Source: Bacteroidota bacterium (GTDB taxonomy: Bacteria > Bacteroidota > Bacteroidia > Bacteroidales > JAAUTT01). From it: a DNA stretch of 64,000 nucleotides. Where the stretch lies: assembly GCA_030706405.1 (NCBI GenBank), contig JAUZOO010000005.1, forward strand, positions 62,001 through 126,000. Direction: 5' to 3'. The notes under the pieces are model-generated. The model was not told the origin of the DNA. It searched no databases and saw only the letters and a list, made by a program, of their open reading frames with translations. Shown here in pieces: positions 34,571 through 44,367 of the stretch (positions within the stretch are counted from its first letter, which is position 1; each line of letters starts with the position of its first letter). The position numbers and the translations under genes are program-made.

Positions 34571-35467
34571 CTATTTGTCGCCCGAAGCCCGGTTTATACG
34601 CTTTTTACGATTAACCATGTAAATTCCGGCAAGAACAACTACAGCTCCAGCAGCCTCGTACCACGACAAAAATTCGCCTAATACTGGTACGGAAAAAATC
34701 GCCGTGAAAACCGACTGACTGAGCAAACTTACCGAGGCCGTGGTTGGTTTGATATAAGCCAGCGAATAATTGATGGCAAGCCAGCCACAAAGCTGAGAGA
34801 TAAGCCCCAATGCGCCCAACGCAAACCACGAATGAACCGAAAAACCACCCAACGGAGTATGGGCAAAATAACAAATTGCAAGTAAAACTATCGAACTCGA
34901 AAGCATAGAAATAGCTGTAAATGAAATAGTATCGAGCGACGATCGTCCATGACGGGCTGTTAACAAATAAGCTCCGTAGAACATGCTTGCAAGAATAGCC
35001 AGCATATTTCCAAGACTTAAGTGAGAATAAATAATGTTATCAAAGCCAACAATAATACTCACACCTACCAAAGCCACAAACGTTCCCGCCCAGAATATGG
35101 GCTTAGGTTTTTCTTTCATAAAAAAAACAGCACCAACTCCTACCCATACCGGCGCCAGGTTTGCCAACAACGTAGACACCGCTGCTTTCGATAGCATGAT
35201 AGACGTATTCCAAAGAGCTATATCGCAGGCAAAGAAAAATCCACAAATTAGAGCAACTTTAACGCCCTTCCATTCCTTTATCGGTTTTCGGTAATACATC
35301 CAAAACGGAATTACTCCCAGAAAACCGATAAACATGCGGTAAAAAGCAGAGCCTAACCCCGAAATTCCAGCCAGTTTCACAAAAATGGCCGACCATGCGA
35401 TACACAGTATACCTAAAAATAATAAAAAATAATGAACAAAGGCATGCCGGGCCAATCGTGAAATCAT
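34571..35467 (-). CDS. EamA/DMT-family transporter
   Basis: A 298-residue integral membrane protein with about ten hydrophobic helices in two EamA repeats (first half from FLLFLGILCIAWSAIFVKLA, second from LGNMLAILASMFYGAYLLTA). It ends with a basic cytoplasmic tail (RKKRINRASG). Family members move small metabolites such as amino acids, nucleosides or sugars by drug/metabolite-type exchange; the substrate cannot be told. A candidate -7 box (TATTTTTG) lies about 30 bases upstream. Confidence 0.87.
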   Translation of the reverse strand: MISRLARHAFVHYFLLFLGILCIAWSAIFVKLAGISGLGSAFYRMFIGFLGVIPFWMYYRKPIKEWKGVKVALICGFFFACDIALWNTSIMLSKAAVSTLLANLAPVWVGVGAVFFMKEKPKPIFWAGTFVALVGVSIIVGFDNIIYSHLSLGNMLAILASMFYGAYLLTARHGRSSLDTISFTAISMLSSSIVLLAICYFAHTPLGGFSVHSWFALGALGLISQLCGWLAINYSLAYIKPTTASVSLLSQSVFTAIFSVPVLGEFLSWYEAAGAVVVLAGIYMVNRKKRINRASGDK

Positions 35468-35496
35468 ACGCCGAAAAAATTAGAATGCAAGGATAA

Positions 35497-35504
35497 CAAA
35501 AATA
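35497..35504 (-). promoter_or_regulatory. -7 box of the EamA transporter gene
   Basis: TATTTTTG on the minus strand matches TAnnTTTG exactly, 30 bases before the start codon. No -33 element at standard spacing is visible. Confidence 0.4.
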
Positions 35505-35622
35505 GTTGCGCAGTAGGCCAATTTGAACGACAATACTGACAGGTTTTATTTTACCCAATTTTGTCAAATCAAATCATACGTCTATTAAACATTAAATATG
35601 TTCTAAATTTTTTACTTTTACT

Positions 35623-35630
35623 TACGTTTG
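35623..35630 (+). promoter_or_regulatory. -7 box of the membrane glycosyltransferase gene
   Basis: TACGTTTG is an exact -7 match, 34 bases before the start codon. The -33 region (ATGTTC) is a poor match. Confidence 0.45.
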
Positions 35631-35664
35631 CAACAGCTATTGTAAAACAGAAACCTATACTATA

Positions 35665-37230
35665 ATGAATATTTTCAAAAAAATACAAGATCGTTTTGAA
35701 GCAATAAATCCCAATATTCGCTTCGTTTTCTGGCTTTTGCTATTTTCAGTTATATACAATTATCCATCCATATTAGTAAAACGTCCTCAATCGGTACATC
35801 ATTGGAGACAAGCCGATTGCGCTTCGTTAGCATTGAATTATTATCAAACAGGCATGCATTTTTTTCAACCTCAAACGCATAATCTCACTTCGGATAATAA
35901 CACTTCCGGATATTGCACCACAAGCGAAATACCTGTGAGTTATTACGTTATCGCATGTCTTTACAAGATATTTGGCTATCACGATTTTATTTTCCGCTTC
36001 GTCAATACATTAATATTTCTAACAGGACTACTATACCTCTTTAAAGCTTGCAACCTGCTTTTTAACAACACTTTCTGGTCAACATTAATTGTATTGTTTT
36101 TCTTCACATCGCCAGTACTAGTTTACTATGGCAACAATTTCTTAACAGACTCATCAGCACTTGCTTTCACTTTTATAGCATGGTATTTCTTTATTAAATT
36201 TTACTTGAACAACCATCAAAAATTGTTTTACATATCCATGCTTTTCTTTTTACTTGCGGGCGCTTACAAAATATCGGCATTATTAAGTCTTGTAGCAATT
36301 TTGATAGTCTTTATTTCCGAATCTGCAGGAATTTTAAGGGTGAAAAATAAGGGTAAGCTATTTTCTAAGCCGATAGTCTGTACAGTCTCTTTTTTGCTAG
36401 TTTTCTCTATCATAGGCTTATGGGTATATTTCGCCAAAAGCTATAATTCCTTGCATGGTTCAGGCTATTTCTCAACTGGAATTTTTCCTTTATGGAATTT
36501 GGATAAAACCAAAATTCAGATGGTTACCAAAAATATTAAGGAACTTTGGCTAAATCAATACTATTATGTCTACTCTTTATACTTTTTTACGGCTATATTC
36601 TTATTTACAATCTTTTACATCAAAAAAGGAAACCGTTTTTTGATGACGATTAATATTCTGGTACTAATTGGCTCCTCTATTTATGTTGTCTTATGGTTCT
36701 GGACATTAAAAGACCATGATTATTACACCATTAACTTATATATTCTCCTTGTCTTTGTCTTCATAAACTTTATTTGGTTAATTAAAGCCCAATTTCCCAA
36801 AGCTTATGCTTCAAAATATTTAAAGATACTTTTCATAGGTTTTTTATTGCTTAATCTGAACCACGCCAGAAAACAAATGAAAGAACGTTATAACAGTTGG
36901 TGGACTGAATACCCGGAATATAAGGACTATCACACAATAACGCCCTATCTTCGTTCTATCGGTATTGCTCCACTCGATACCGTTATATGTCTGCCAGACA
37001 TGAGTCATTTTACACTTTACTTAATGAATCAACGTGGCTGGACAGAATGTTTGGGCAATAATTCAGATAGTACGGCTATTGCCACATCAATTAAGCATGG
37101 AGCCAAATACCTGATTGTTAATGGCGAAGATATTTTAACCCGTAACTATCTAAAAAGCTTTTTGAATAATCCGGCAGGCCAATTTCACAGTATAAAAATA
37201 TTCAAATTATCCCAAACAATAAATCGTTGA
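35665..37230 (+). CDS. Polytopic GT-C type membrane glycosyltransferase
   Basis: A 521-residue membrane protein with about ten transmembrane segments. The first periplasmic loop carries VHHWRQADCASLALNYYQ, the acidic loop-1 signature of lipid-linked sugar transferases (ArnT/PMT-like, dolichyl-phosphate-mannose type). These enzymes transfer a sugar from a polyprenyl carrier to lipid, glycan or protein at the outer face of the inner membrane. The gene is clearly more AT-rich than its neighbours and has no glycan genes beside it, so it may have been acquired separately. The acceptor is unknown. Confidence 0.78.
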   Translation: MNIFKKIQDRFEAINPNIRFVFWLLLFSVIYNYPSILVKRPQSVHHWRQADCASLALNYYQTGMHFFQPQTHNLTSDNNTSGYCTTSEIPVSYYVIACLYKIFGYHDFIFRFVNTLIFLTGLLYLFKACNLLFNNTFWSTLIVLFFFTSPVLVYYGNNFLTDSSALAFTFIAWYFFIKFYLNNHQKLFYISMLFFLLAGAYKISALLSLVAILIVFISESAGILRVKNKGKLFSKPIVCTVSFLLVFSIIGLWVYFAKSYNSLHGSGYFSTGIFPLWNLDKTKIQMVTKNIKELWLNQYYYVYSLYFFTAIFLFTIFYIKKGNRFLMTINILVLIGSSIYVVLWFWTLKDHDYYTINLYILLVFVFINFIWLIKAQFPKAYASKYLKILFIGFLLLNLNHARKQMKERYNSWWTEYPEYKDYHTITPYLRSIGIAPLDTVICLPDMSHFTLYLMNQRGWTECLGNNSDSTAIATSIKHGAKYLIVNGEDILTRNYLKSFLNNPAGQFHSIKIFKLSQTINR

Positions 37231-37412
37231 TTTTAATACATATTTGGCAAATTTTTTACTTTGTTGATCAATCTGAAAACTAACGTTACTGCGGATAACT
37301 GTTTACTTATAAAGGTTCTCCGGATAAAAATATTAACATAAAATTCAAAAGGTTCAATAAAAACATTTCATAACTTAGACCCACAAAAATCAATCTTTGA
37401 ACACTCATAGCC

Positions 37413-38600
37413 ATGGAACTCAACAGACGAAACTTTCTCCGTTTAACAGGTGTCGGCGTTGCCGGTAGCCTCATTTCAGTCAATGCAGGTGCCAAAACAA
37501 TGGCCGCTAAAAGCCTTTCACCTATTGCCAAACCCGAAAAAATTATCTACCGTAAACTAGGCAAAACAGGCATCACCCTTCCGGTGGTAAGCATGGGAGT
37601 AATGCGTGTAGACAACGAAAATATTATCAACGCGGCTTACGAAGCCGGCATCAGGCATTTTGACACCGCCCATAGCTACCAGGGAGGCAAAAGCGAAGAA
37701 ATGCTCGGACAAATACTCAAATCCCGCAAACGCGACTCGTTTGTGGTCGCAACCAAAATAAGCACCCGTAACACCGTTGACCCTGAAAAAGAATTGACCG
37801 ATTCGCTTGAGCTTAGCCTTAAACGTTTGCAGATGGACTACGTTGATATTCTTTACCTTCATGGGGTAAACAAACGTGATGATGTGCTAAATGAAAAGAT
37901 TCTGAAAACCTTTCAGAAATTTAAAGCCCAGGGTAAGGCTAAATTTATAGGCGTTTCGACCCACAGCAATATGCCCGAAGTAATCCGCGCCGTGGTTGAA
38001 AGCAAGGTGTGGGATGTAGTGCTTACTACCTACAACTTTCTTAACATGAAAAATCCTGCCGATGTTAAAAAAGCCGCAGAAGAAGCCCATAACGCCGGAA
38101 TAGGGCTGATTGCTATGAAAACCGTAGCTGGCAGCGGATATTGGGACCGGGAACGAACCAAAAAGATAAATGCTACTGCTGCGCTTAAATGGGCTTTGCA
38201 GGATGAGTTTATCACTACCTCCATCCCCGGAGTTACCAGTTTTGAACAATTACAGGAAAACGTAAAAGTGATGTCGGACATAACGCTCACAGCACAGGAA
38301 AAGCAAGATCTAAAAATCGACAGCGCTATAACAGGCTTATTTTGCCTTGGTTGTGAACAATGTCTTGCCCAATGCCCCAATAACGCACCTATCCCGGATA
38401 TGATGCGTGCTTACATGTATGCTTACGGTTGTCGCGACACCAAAATGGCCCGCGATGTAATTGACCAACTCCCCGAAGCTAAAAAAGCCTGTACACTCTG
38501 CCCGACCTGCAATGTTGAATGTACCCTCGGATTTGCGATTCAGGACAAAGCAAAAGATATTTTGAGAATTGAGTCAGTGCCCCGGGAATTTCTGGTTTAA
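37413..38600 (+). CDS. Tat-exported aldo/keto reductase with C-terminal Fe-S domain
   Basis: A 395-residue protein. A twin-arginine signal (NRRNFLRLTGVGVAG) is followed by an aldo/keto reductase barrel (about residues 47-290) with the tetrad regions FDTAHSY, VVATKIS and LYLHGV. A C-terminal extension has a ferredoxin-like CLGCEQCLAQCP motif near residue 310 and further cysteines, CTLCPTCNVEC, near 358. Membrane-anchored or periplasmic reductases of this build are common in Bacteroidetes; the electron donor and substrate are unknown. The 182 bases upstream show only a weak promoter candidate. A terminator hairpin follows the gene. Confidence 0.87.
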   Translation: MELNRRNFLRLTGVGVAGSLISVNAGAKTMAAKSLSPIAKPEKIIYRKLGKTGITLPVVSMGVMRVDNENIINAAYEAGIRHFDTAHSYQGGKSEEMLGQILKSRKRDSFVVATKISTRNTVDPEKELTDSLELSLKRLQMDYVDILYLHGVNKRDDVLNEKILKTFQKFKAQGKAKFIGVSTHSNMPEVIRAVVESKVWDVVLTTYNFLNMKNPADVKKAAEEAHNAGIGLIAMKTVAGSGYWDRERTKKINATAALKWALQDEFITTSIPGVTSFEQLQENVKVMSDITLTAQEKQDLKIDSAITGLFCLGCEQCLAQCPNNAPIPDMMRAYMYAYGCRDTKMARDVIDQLPEAKKACTLCPTCNVECTLGFAIQDKAKDILRIESVPREFLV

Positions 38601-38620
38601 ACGATGAATTCAGAACAAAA

Positions 38621-38661
38621 ATATAAACAAGGGCACTCTTTAGGAATGACCTTGTTTATAT
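38621..38661. terminator. Bidirectional terminator between the aldo/keto reductase and lipoprotein genes
   Basis: ATATAAACAAGG (38621-38632) and CCTTGTTTATAT (38650-38661) form a perfect 12-base-pair stem. The 3' arm overlaps the stop codon of the convergent minus-strand gene. On the minus strand the stem leads into TATTTTTG. Confidence 0.75.
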
Positions 38662-39777
38662 CTCCAGTTTATATCTTCTAACACCCCACGAAGTCAAAAT
38701 GCTGATAGAAAGACCTTGTTTATTAAACATTACTTTTAACGTTTTTTCGTAATTGGCCGGAATCTTTATCAGAAAACAATAATATGATTTCGTCACTTTG
38801 TCCTTGGCATCAACCACTTCGGCATTGGTTACTCCACGAAAAATAGCCGAAAGGGTTTCTTCGGGCTTAAAGTCGGCCCCCATTCCGGTAGTCGAAAATC
38901 CAAATGATTTTACCCACATATCCCTTCCGTCCACATCATTTTTAACCCATAGCCACGGATAGTCCTTTGTTTTCCAAATATAACCGAGCATCAACTTATT
39001 TTCGGGACTGGCTGCAGTAATCCACCCAACCGTATCGGAAAAAATATGGCTCGAGGTATAACGTATTACAGAAGTATTATGAGAAAGGTCGATAGTAGCG
39101 AGTTGCAGCGTATCGGAATAGGCCTCAGGCCAAGTGTACTCATATTTAAAAAGACTATGAAAGGCCAATGCCTGATTAAATCCGTAGGTGGCATTGGTAT
39201 TCAGAACAAATTTTTCACTTTGAAAAGGAGGCGCCAGAGTAAGGCTCTGAACCATAGTGTTTACATGCCATACTGATAGCTCGTTGGTAACCGTTTCCGT
39301 AACTTTAAATAAAGGCGACGACTCCGAAAGTTCAACCGTACGGTAAATAAACTGCCCATCTAACGGAGCTTCGCAGCTCATTTCCAAAATTCGTTTCTTT
39401 TTAAGCCGTTCGAGCTTCCATAAGTTATTTGCAGGTTCGCCGTTAAAAGGCATACCCAACTTACTTTCCCCGTTGGTAGGTTTTCCCCAACGACCTAAAC
39501 ATATGAACTGCCCACGTATAAAAAAGTCTTTCTTATCTTTTGAATAATCTCCGGGAACGGTTACCCCGTTAAATGGGTTCACCGGATTGTTTTTATGCTG
39601 AAACTCAACAAATGCCCCCCCTTGTAGCGAAACCGACAGCTTAACGGTATCGTTATGCAGTACAACCAACGTGTCGTCGGAAACGGTATCAACCGAAGCC
39701 TTTTCTGAAGGGCCTTGATTGCAGGCTACCATTAATAACAGAAATAAAATAGCAGGGTATTTAAGAAACTCATCCAT
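38656..39777 (-). CDS. Lipoprotein with an aldose-epimerase-like fold (uncertain)
   Basis: A 373-residue protein with a lipoprotein signal (PAILFLLLMVACNQG; Cys near residue 19 is the lipidation site). The mature part is rich in beta strands and contains LSVSLQGGAFVEFQHKNN and FICLGRWGKPTNGES. This loosely resembles the carbohydrate-binding beta-sandwich of aldose-1-epimerases and related DUF4432-type proteins. Catalytic histidines of mutarotases are not evident, so an enzymatic role is not claimed. Confidence 0.6.
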   Translation of the reverse strand: MDEFLKYPAILFLLLMVACNQGPSEKASVDTVSDDTLVVLHNDTVKLSVSLQGGAFVEFQHKNNPVNPFNGVTVPGDYSKDKKDFFIRGQFICLGRWGKPTNGESKLGMPFNGEPANNLWKLERLKKKRILEMSCEAPLDGQFIYRTVELSESSPLFKVTETVTNELSVWHVNTMVQSLTLAPPFQSEKFVLNTNATYGFNQALAFHSLFKYEYTWPEAYSDTLQLATIDLSHNTSVIRYTSSHIFSDTVGWITAASPENKLMLGYIWKTKDYPWLWVKNDVDGRDMWVKSFGFSTTGMGADFKPEETLSAIFRGVTNAEVVDAKDKVTKSYYCFLIKIPANYEKTLKVMFNKQGLSISILTSWGVRRYKLEI

Positions 39778-39872
39778 AAGAAGTATTTTTTCGAATCAGC
39801 AAATACCCAAAACTTTGCAGATACTTAAATATACTGCAAGATATAAAACAAATCGGACATCACCTGAACAGA

Positions 39873-40253
39873 TCAGCTATTTCCCTGAAGTTTATCGATA
39901 TCGCGACGATCGCGCTTGGTAGGGCGGCCTGTTCCGCGATCGCGGATGCCGGATTTTACCAGTCGAGCCATTTCAATTTTATTAAATTCCTCGACAGGCG
40001 TAGTATCTTCAATATATTCCTTAACTTTTTCAGCTGAAAGACGGGTATGGAGCACTTTCAACACTTTATAAGTATACAAGACAGGTGATTTACGAACCAT
40101 GAGCACCTCTCCTTCTTTCACGTGGCGCGAAGGTTTAACGGGCACGCCGTCAACCGTTACCTGACCCTTTGCACAAGCTTCGGCAGCAAGGGTGCGGGTT
40201 TTGTAAATCCGCACTGCCCATAAAAACTTATCAAACCTTATTTCTTCGGACAT
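39873..40253 (-). CDS. S4-domain RNA-binding protein (Hsp15-like)
   Basis: About 126 residues starting at ATG 40253 (MSEEIRFDKFLWAVRIYKTR). It consists of an S4 RNA-binding domain (residues about 7-65, with RTLAAEACAKGQVTVDGVPV) and a basic tail (GRPTKRDRRDIDKLQ). This is the layout of the heat-shock protein Hsp15, which binds 50S subunits carrying stalled nascent chains. Its place behind pth, whose product also rescues stalled peptidyl-tRNA, supports that role. Confidence 0.87.
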   Translation of the reverse strand: MSEEIRFDKFLWAVRIYKTRTLAAEACAKGQVTVDGVPVKPSRHVKEGEVLMVRKSPVLYTYKVLKVLHTRLSAEKVKEYIEDTTPVEEFNKIEMARLVKSGIRDRGTGRPTKRDRRDIDKLQGNS

Positions 40254-40300
40254 AAATGTCTTAGAATTTAGCACTCAATGCTTATACCTAATTTCCTTAA

Positions 40301-40864
40301 TCACTTATTATTAAACTGTGTCATGGTCATCTGTACGCCAATGGTACCGAAACTTTTAATCATCTCTATACTAAGAGGTATACGAGTTTCAAGGATCTTC
40401 TTTTCTTCGGCGTTCCATTCGCCAAGAACAAAATCGACCTGGTGACCTTTCGGGAAGTCATTACCAATGCCAAAACGTAAACGAGAATAATCCTGACGAC
40501 CAAGTACTTCATTAATACTTTTCAATCCGTTATGGCCACCATCGCTACCTTTGGACCTCAACCTCAACGTGCCAAGGGGCAATGCAAGGTCGTCAACAAT
40601 AACCAAGAGGTTCTCGACAGGAATATTCTCCTTCTGTAACCAATAGTTCACGGCCTTTCCACTTAGGTTCATATAAGTGGAAGGTTTCAAAAGAACATAC
40701 GTACGGCCTTTAAATTTATATTCGGTTACGGCACCGTAACGTTTATCCTCAAAACAAATATTGGATGCCTTTGCTAAAGCATCCAATACCTGAAATCCAA
40801 TATTATGACGGGTAATATGGTATTCATCGCCTATATTACCCAGGCCAACTATCAAAAATTTCAA
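40301..40864 (-). CDS. pth: Peptidyl-tRNA hydrolase
   Basis: A 187-residue enzyme that frees tRNA from prematurely released peptidyl-tRNA. Active-site and substrate residues are visible: [18 protein letters not shown] (catalytic His in TRHN), [19 protein letters not shown] and [11 protein letters not shown]. The start is TTG at 40864; the conserved GLGN motif follows at residue 7, so no later start is possible. The usual GNPG is GNIG here. It begins 11 bases after the rplY stop. Confidence 0.95.
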   Translation of the reverse strand: MKFLIVGLGNIGDEYHITRHNIGFQVLDALAKASNICFEDKRYGAVTEYKFKGRTYVLLKPSTYMNLSGKAVNYWLQKENIPVENLLVIVDDLALPLGTLRLRSKGSDGGHNGLKSINEVLGRQDYSRLRFGIGNDFPKGHQVDFVLGEWNAEEKKILETRIPLSIEMIKSFGTIGVQMTMTQFNNK

Positions 40865-40875
40865 TTCCCTTAATT

Positions 40876-41457
40876 TTATTTACCTGCTTTTGCAGCTTCT
40901 GCAGCACCACGGGCAGCACGGGTCATTTTAACCGATACTACAGGGCTGTTTTTAAAGTTCAGGAATTCAACTTTATCGTGAACCAATTCACCAACTCTAA
41001 TTGTTTTTCCTAAACCAAGACTGGTTACATCAATGGTAATTTCATCGGGAAGTTCGCTAAGCGAAGCTTTTACTTTAAGCTTACGAAGATCCTGAACTAA
41101 TTTACCACCTTCTTTAACCCCTATAGAGTTACCGGAAGTACGAACAGGAAGTTCAATAACGATCTTCTTATCTTCGGAAACTTCATAGAAATCGAGGTGT
41201 ATAACTTTGTCAGTTACAGGATGAACCTGTAAATCCTGAATCTTTGCAGTATATTTTTTGCCGTCAATTTCCAGCGCAACTAAATAAACATTAGGAGTGT
41301 AAATTACCGGTTTCAGATCGCTTTCCTCAACGGAAAAATGTACTGATTCCTTACCTCCATATAATACACATGGGACAGTTTCGTTGGCGCGTAGTACTTT
41401 GCTGCTGTTTTTTCCAACGGTCTCGCGGATGGTACCTTTTAACTCTATAGACTTCAT
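40876..41457 (-). CDS. rplY: 50S ribosomal protein L25 (Ctc/TL5 form)
   Basis: A 193-residue L25 protein with the 5S-rRNA-binding N-terminal domain ([20 protein letters not shown] and VPCVLYGG) and the longer C-terminal TL5 beta domain. It ends in an Ala-rich basic tail ([14 protein letters not shown]). It binds 5S rRNA at the central protuberance of the large subunit. It lies between prs and pth, an order common in bacteria. Confidence 0.95.
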   Translation of the reverse strand: MKSIELKGTIRETVGKNSSKVLRANETVPCVLYGGKESVHFSVEESDLKPVIYTPNVYLVALEIDGKKYTAKIQDLQVHPVTDKVIHLDFYEVSEDKKIVIELPVRTSGNSIGVKEGGKLVQDLRKLKVKASLSELPDEITIDVTSLGLGKTIRVGELVHDKVEFLNFKNSPVVSVKMTRAARGAAEAAKAGK

Positions 41458-41512
41458 CGTATTTAGATCAAATATTTTCTGACAATTATTTTAAGGCCGC
41501 AAATATAATAAA

Positions 41513-42451
41513 TTAAACTATAAAATTGGAACTTATTGACTGATAATTATAAACTTTTTCTATTACATCAGCAAAAGTATCTGCAACCGTAAGTACTTTA
41601 ATTTTTGGGCTCTCCTGACGTAATGGAATAGTATCAGTTACAATAAGTTCTGCCAGACTCGATTTTTCGATACGGTCATAAGCCGGACCGGAAAGAACCG
41701 GGTGGGAACATACCGCGCGTACCGAAGTAGCACCCATTTCAGTCATTAAATCGGCTGCAATGGTAAGGGTTCCGGCAGTATCAACCATATCATCGATAAT
41801 TACCACATTTTTTCCGGCAACATCTCCAATTACACGAATTTCTTCGATAACATTGGGTTTTTTACGAAGCTTGTAACAAATTACCATCTCGGCATTAAGA
41901 AAACGCGAATAGGCATTAGCCCGTTTGGAACCACCCATATCAGGAGCAGCAATCACAAGGTTGGGCAGGTTAAGGCTGCGAATGTAAGGAACAAAGATTG
42001 GCGATCCGTAAAGATGATCAACCGGCACGTCGAAAAAGCCCTGAAGCTGGTCGGCATGTAAGTCCATCGTCATTACCCTGTCAACACCGGCAGCGGTAAG
42101 CAGGTTAGCTACTAATTTAGCGCCAATGGCACAACGCGGACGGTCTTTGCGATCCTGACGGGCAAACCCGAAGTAAGGAATAACAGCTACCACACGATTT
42201 GCCGAAGCCCTCTTTGCTGCATCAATCATTAAAAGAAGCTCAAACAGGTTTTCGGAAGGTGGAAATGTGGATTGGATAATGAATACGGTCGCTCCACGAA
42301 CTGACTCATCGTAAGCTGGTTGAAACTCCCCATCGCTGAAACGGGTTACGGAACTTTTCCCTAATTCACTACCAAAACTTTTAGCAATTTTTTCGGCCAG
42401 ATATAAGGATGCTGTTCCCGAAAAAAATTTAATCGGAGTGTTGGCTGCCAT
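41513..42451 (-). CDS. prs: Ribose-phosphate pyrophosphokinase
   Basis: A 312-residue enzyme that makes PRPP from ribose-5-phosphate and ATP for nucleotide, His and Trp synthesis. Recognisable sites are FIIQSTFPPSENL, the flexible ATP-binding loop YFGFARQDRKDRPR, MDLHADQLQGFFDVPVDHL, and the PRPP loop VVIIDDMVDTAGT near residue 225. It is the first gene of the prs-rplY-pth-hslR group with a strong promoter. Confidence 0.96.
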   Translation of the reverse strand: MAANTPIKFFSGTASLYLAEKIAKSFGSELGKSSVTRFSDGEFQPAYDESVRGATVFIIQSTFPPSENLFELLLMIDAAKRASANRVVAVIPYFGFARQDRKDRPRCAIGAKLVANLLTAAGVDRVMTMDLHADQLQGFFDVPVDHLYGSPIFVPYIRSLNLPNLVIAAPDMGGSKRANAYSRFLNAEMVICYKLRKKPNVIEEIRVIGDVAGKNVVIIDDMVDTAGTLTIAADLMTEMGATSVRAVCSHPVLSGPAYDRIEKSSLAELIVTDTIPLRQESPKIKVLTVADTFADVIEKVYNYQSISSNFIV

Positions 42452-42489
42452 TATTTTTTTATTAAAAAATCATTAAATTTTACGGAGTG

Positions 42490-42522
42490 CAAAGGTATAA
42501 AAATAAACTGTTATCTCTCAAA
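42490..42522 (-). promoter_or_regulatory. Promoter of the prs-rplY-pth-hslR group
   Basis: On the minus strand TTTG (42519-42522) and TACCTTTG (42490-42497) are separated by 21 bases and match both consensus elements exactly. The leader is about 35 bases. Confidence 0.72.
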
Positions 42523-42540
42523 AATATTTTGAAAGCGGAT

Positions 42541-43146
42541 TCAGCCGGCACTTTCCATTGCCTGCCCTATGCTTGTCAAAATATCATCACGCCCCGTTTT
42601 CTTAACAGACGATGAAAATATCATCGGGGGTAACTCGTCCCAAACTTCCGCAAGCTTATCTTTAAACAGATCCACGTTGCGGTGCCACTCGGCCTGAGCC
42701 AGTTTATCAGTTTTGGTAAATACAACTACAAACGGAACCTGATTTTCGCCCAGCCAGTTTACAAACTTCAGGTCTATGGCTTGGGGCGGAATTCGCGAAT
42801 CAATAAGTACGTAGAGGCAATAGAGCGTGTCGCGTTTCGAGATATAATTCAGGATGGTTTGCCGGAACTCCGAACGCTGGTTTTTCGAAACTTTTGCATA
42901 GCCATAACCAGGCAAATCGACCAAATACCAGTTCTGGTTAATCAGAAAATGGTTAATCAACTTAGTTTTACCGGGTGTTGACGAAATTTTGGCGAGATTG
43001 CCGTGCATGGCAAGCATATTTATAAGCGACGACTTGCCTACATTGGAACGCCCGATAAATGCAAATTCAGGCAATTTCGGTGGGGGACACCCCTTCAAGT
43101 CGGGACTACTCGAAATAAACCGGGCTTCTTTAATATTGATTTCCAC
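42541..43146 (-). CDS. engB: Ribosome-biogenesis GTPase EngB/YihA
   Basis: A 201-residue GTPase for 50S assembly with a GTG start at 43146. All G motifs are visible: G1 GRSNVGKSS near 32, G2 in STPGKTKLIN, G3 LVDLPGYGYAKV, G4 TKTDK and G5 SSSVKKTG. Length matches the family. It lies 48 bases behind the mannose-6-phosphate isomerase gene, so the two may be co-transcribed. Confidence 0.95.
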   Translation of the reverse strand: MEINIKEARFISSSPDLKGCPPPKLPEFAFIGRSNVGKSSLINMLAMHGNLAKISSTPGKTKLINHFLINQNWYLVDLPGYGYAKVSKNQRSEFRQTILNYISKRDTLYCLYVLIDSRIPPQAIDLKFVNWLGENQVPFVVVFTKTDKLAQAEWHRNVDLFKDKLAEVWDELPPMIFSSSVKKTGRDDILTSIGQAMESAG

Positions 43147-43194
43147 GCTGTTTTGTTTTCTATTTGTAAATAGTTGCTAGCCTTTAATGGCACC

Positions 43195-44172
43195 TTAAAT
43201 ATAAACTTCCAAGATTTCTGCTTCTACGGAAGGTACTAACCGAATATTTTTCAACACATTGGGCAAAAGTACGGTTTCACCTTTTGTTACTTCAATTTTT
43301 TCGGTTTCATTATAAATAAGATCAAATTTTCCGTTGCAGCAAATGTAAATTACAAACGAGTCGAGCTCAATGTAATCGCGATCCAACGGTTTATTAATCT
43401 GTATTTTGTTGGTTGTAAAATAATCGCATTTAGCCAGATTTACAGCTGCATTTTCTTTACTAGTATAGGCAGTTTTTACATCGGCATGGAACGTGTAATC
43501 AATAGCATCGACAGCAAGTTCGGTATGCAGTTCGCGCGGATTGCCCTTGTCGTCAACACGGTCCCAATCGTAAATACGGTAAGTAATATCGGAGGTTTGC
43601 TGAATTTCGGCCAGCAAAATTCCCGAGCCAATAGCATGAACCCTTCCGGCAGGAATAAAAAAGGTATCGCCTGCAACTACCGGCTGACGATAGAGAATAT
43701 CTTTTAAGGTTTTATTGGTAACACTATTAAGATATTCTTCTTTGGTTACTGGTTTACTAAACCCCGAAATAAGCGATGCTCCGGGATTGGCGTCCATCAC
43801 ATACCACATTTCGGTTTTTCCGTACGAATTGTGACGTTCGCGGGCAAGTTTATCATCGGGATGAACCTGAATAGAGAGGTCGTCGTTGGCATCGATAAAC
43901 TTGATGAGCAGGGGAAATTCGTCGCCAAATTTCTCAAACACCTTATCGCCAACGATGTCGCCCATATAAATCTCTACAATTTCCTGCAGATTATTACCTT
44001 TCAGAAAGCCATTGCTAACCACAGAAATATCGCCTTCTACGGCCGAGAGTTCCCAACTTTCGCCATAAGCATTATTTTTACCTTGTTTAGAAAGTACGGT
44101 TTTGAGTTTTTCTCCGCCCCAAATCCGCTCTTTTAGTATTGTCTTGAATTTTAGAGGATAAAGCTGATGCAT
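43195..44172 (-). CDS. manA: Mannose-6-phosphate isomerase, class I
   Basis: A 325-residue zinc enzyme interconverting mannose-6-phosphate and fructose-6-phosphate. The metal site is formed by the Gln and His of IQVHPDD, the Glu of KTEMWYVMD, and the His of PAGRVHAIG. The short form without the helical insertion is typical of Bacteroidetes and Firmicutes. It feeds mannose into glycolysis or GDP-mannose synthesis. Confidence 0.92.
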   Translation of the reverse strand: MHQLYPLKFKTILKERIWGGEKLKTVLSKQGKNNAYGESWELSAVEGDISVVSNGFLKGNNLQEIVEIYMGDIVGDKVFEKFGDEFPLLIKFIDANDDLSIQVHPDDKLARERHNSYGKTEMWYVMDANPGASLISGFSKPVTKEEYLNSVTNKTLKDILYRQPVVAGDTFFIPAGRVHAIGSGILLAEIQQTSDITYRIYDWDRVDDKGNPRELHTELAVDAIDYTFHADVKTAYTSKENAAVNLAKCDYFTTNKIQINKPLDRDYIELDSFVIYICCNGKFDLIYNETEKIEVTKGETVLLPNVLKNIRLVPSVEAEILEVYI

Positions 44173-44194
44173 TTTAAAAACTTTTAGTATTTTG

Positions 44195-44202
44195 CAAAAG
44201 TA
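44195..44202 (-). promoter_or_regulatory. -7 box of the manA promoter
   Basis: TACTTTTG on the minus strand is an exact TAnnTTTG match, 23 bases upstream of the start codon. The -33 position is not conserved. Confidence 0.45.
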
Positions 44203-44367
44203 TTCAATATTATTGGTTGATTTTTGTTTCTTTTTCAGGTTTTTTCAATAAACCGACCCGAGATTATACACAAAACAATTACCAATCGAATATATCGCTT
44301 TTTAATTATCTGGTATTCAGCGTTGGATATCAGCCATTGAGAGTTGGTTATATTTAAACCCGAATAT

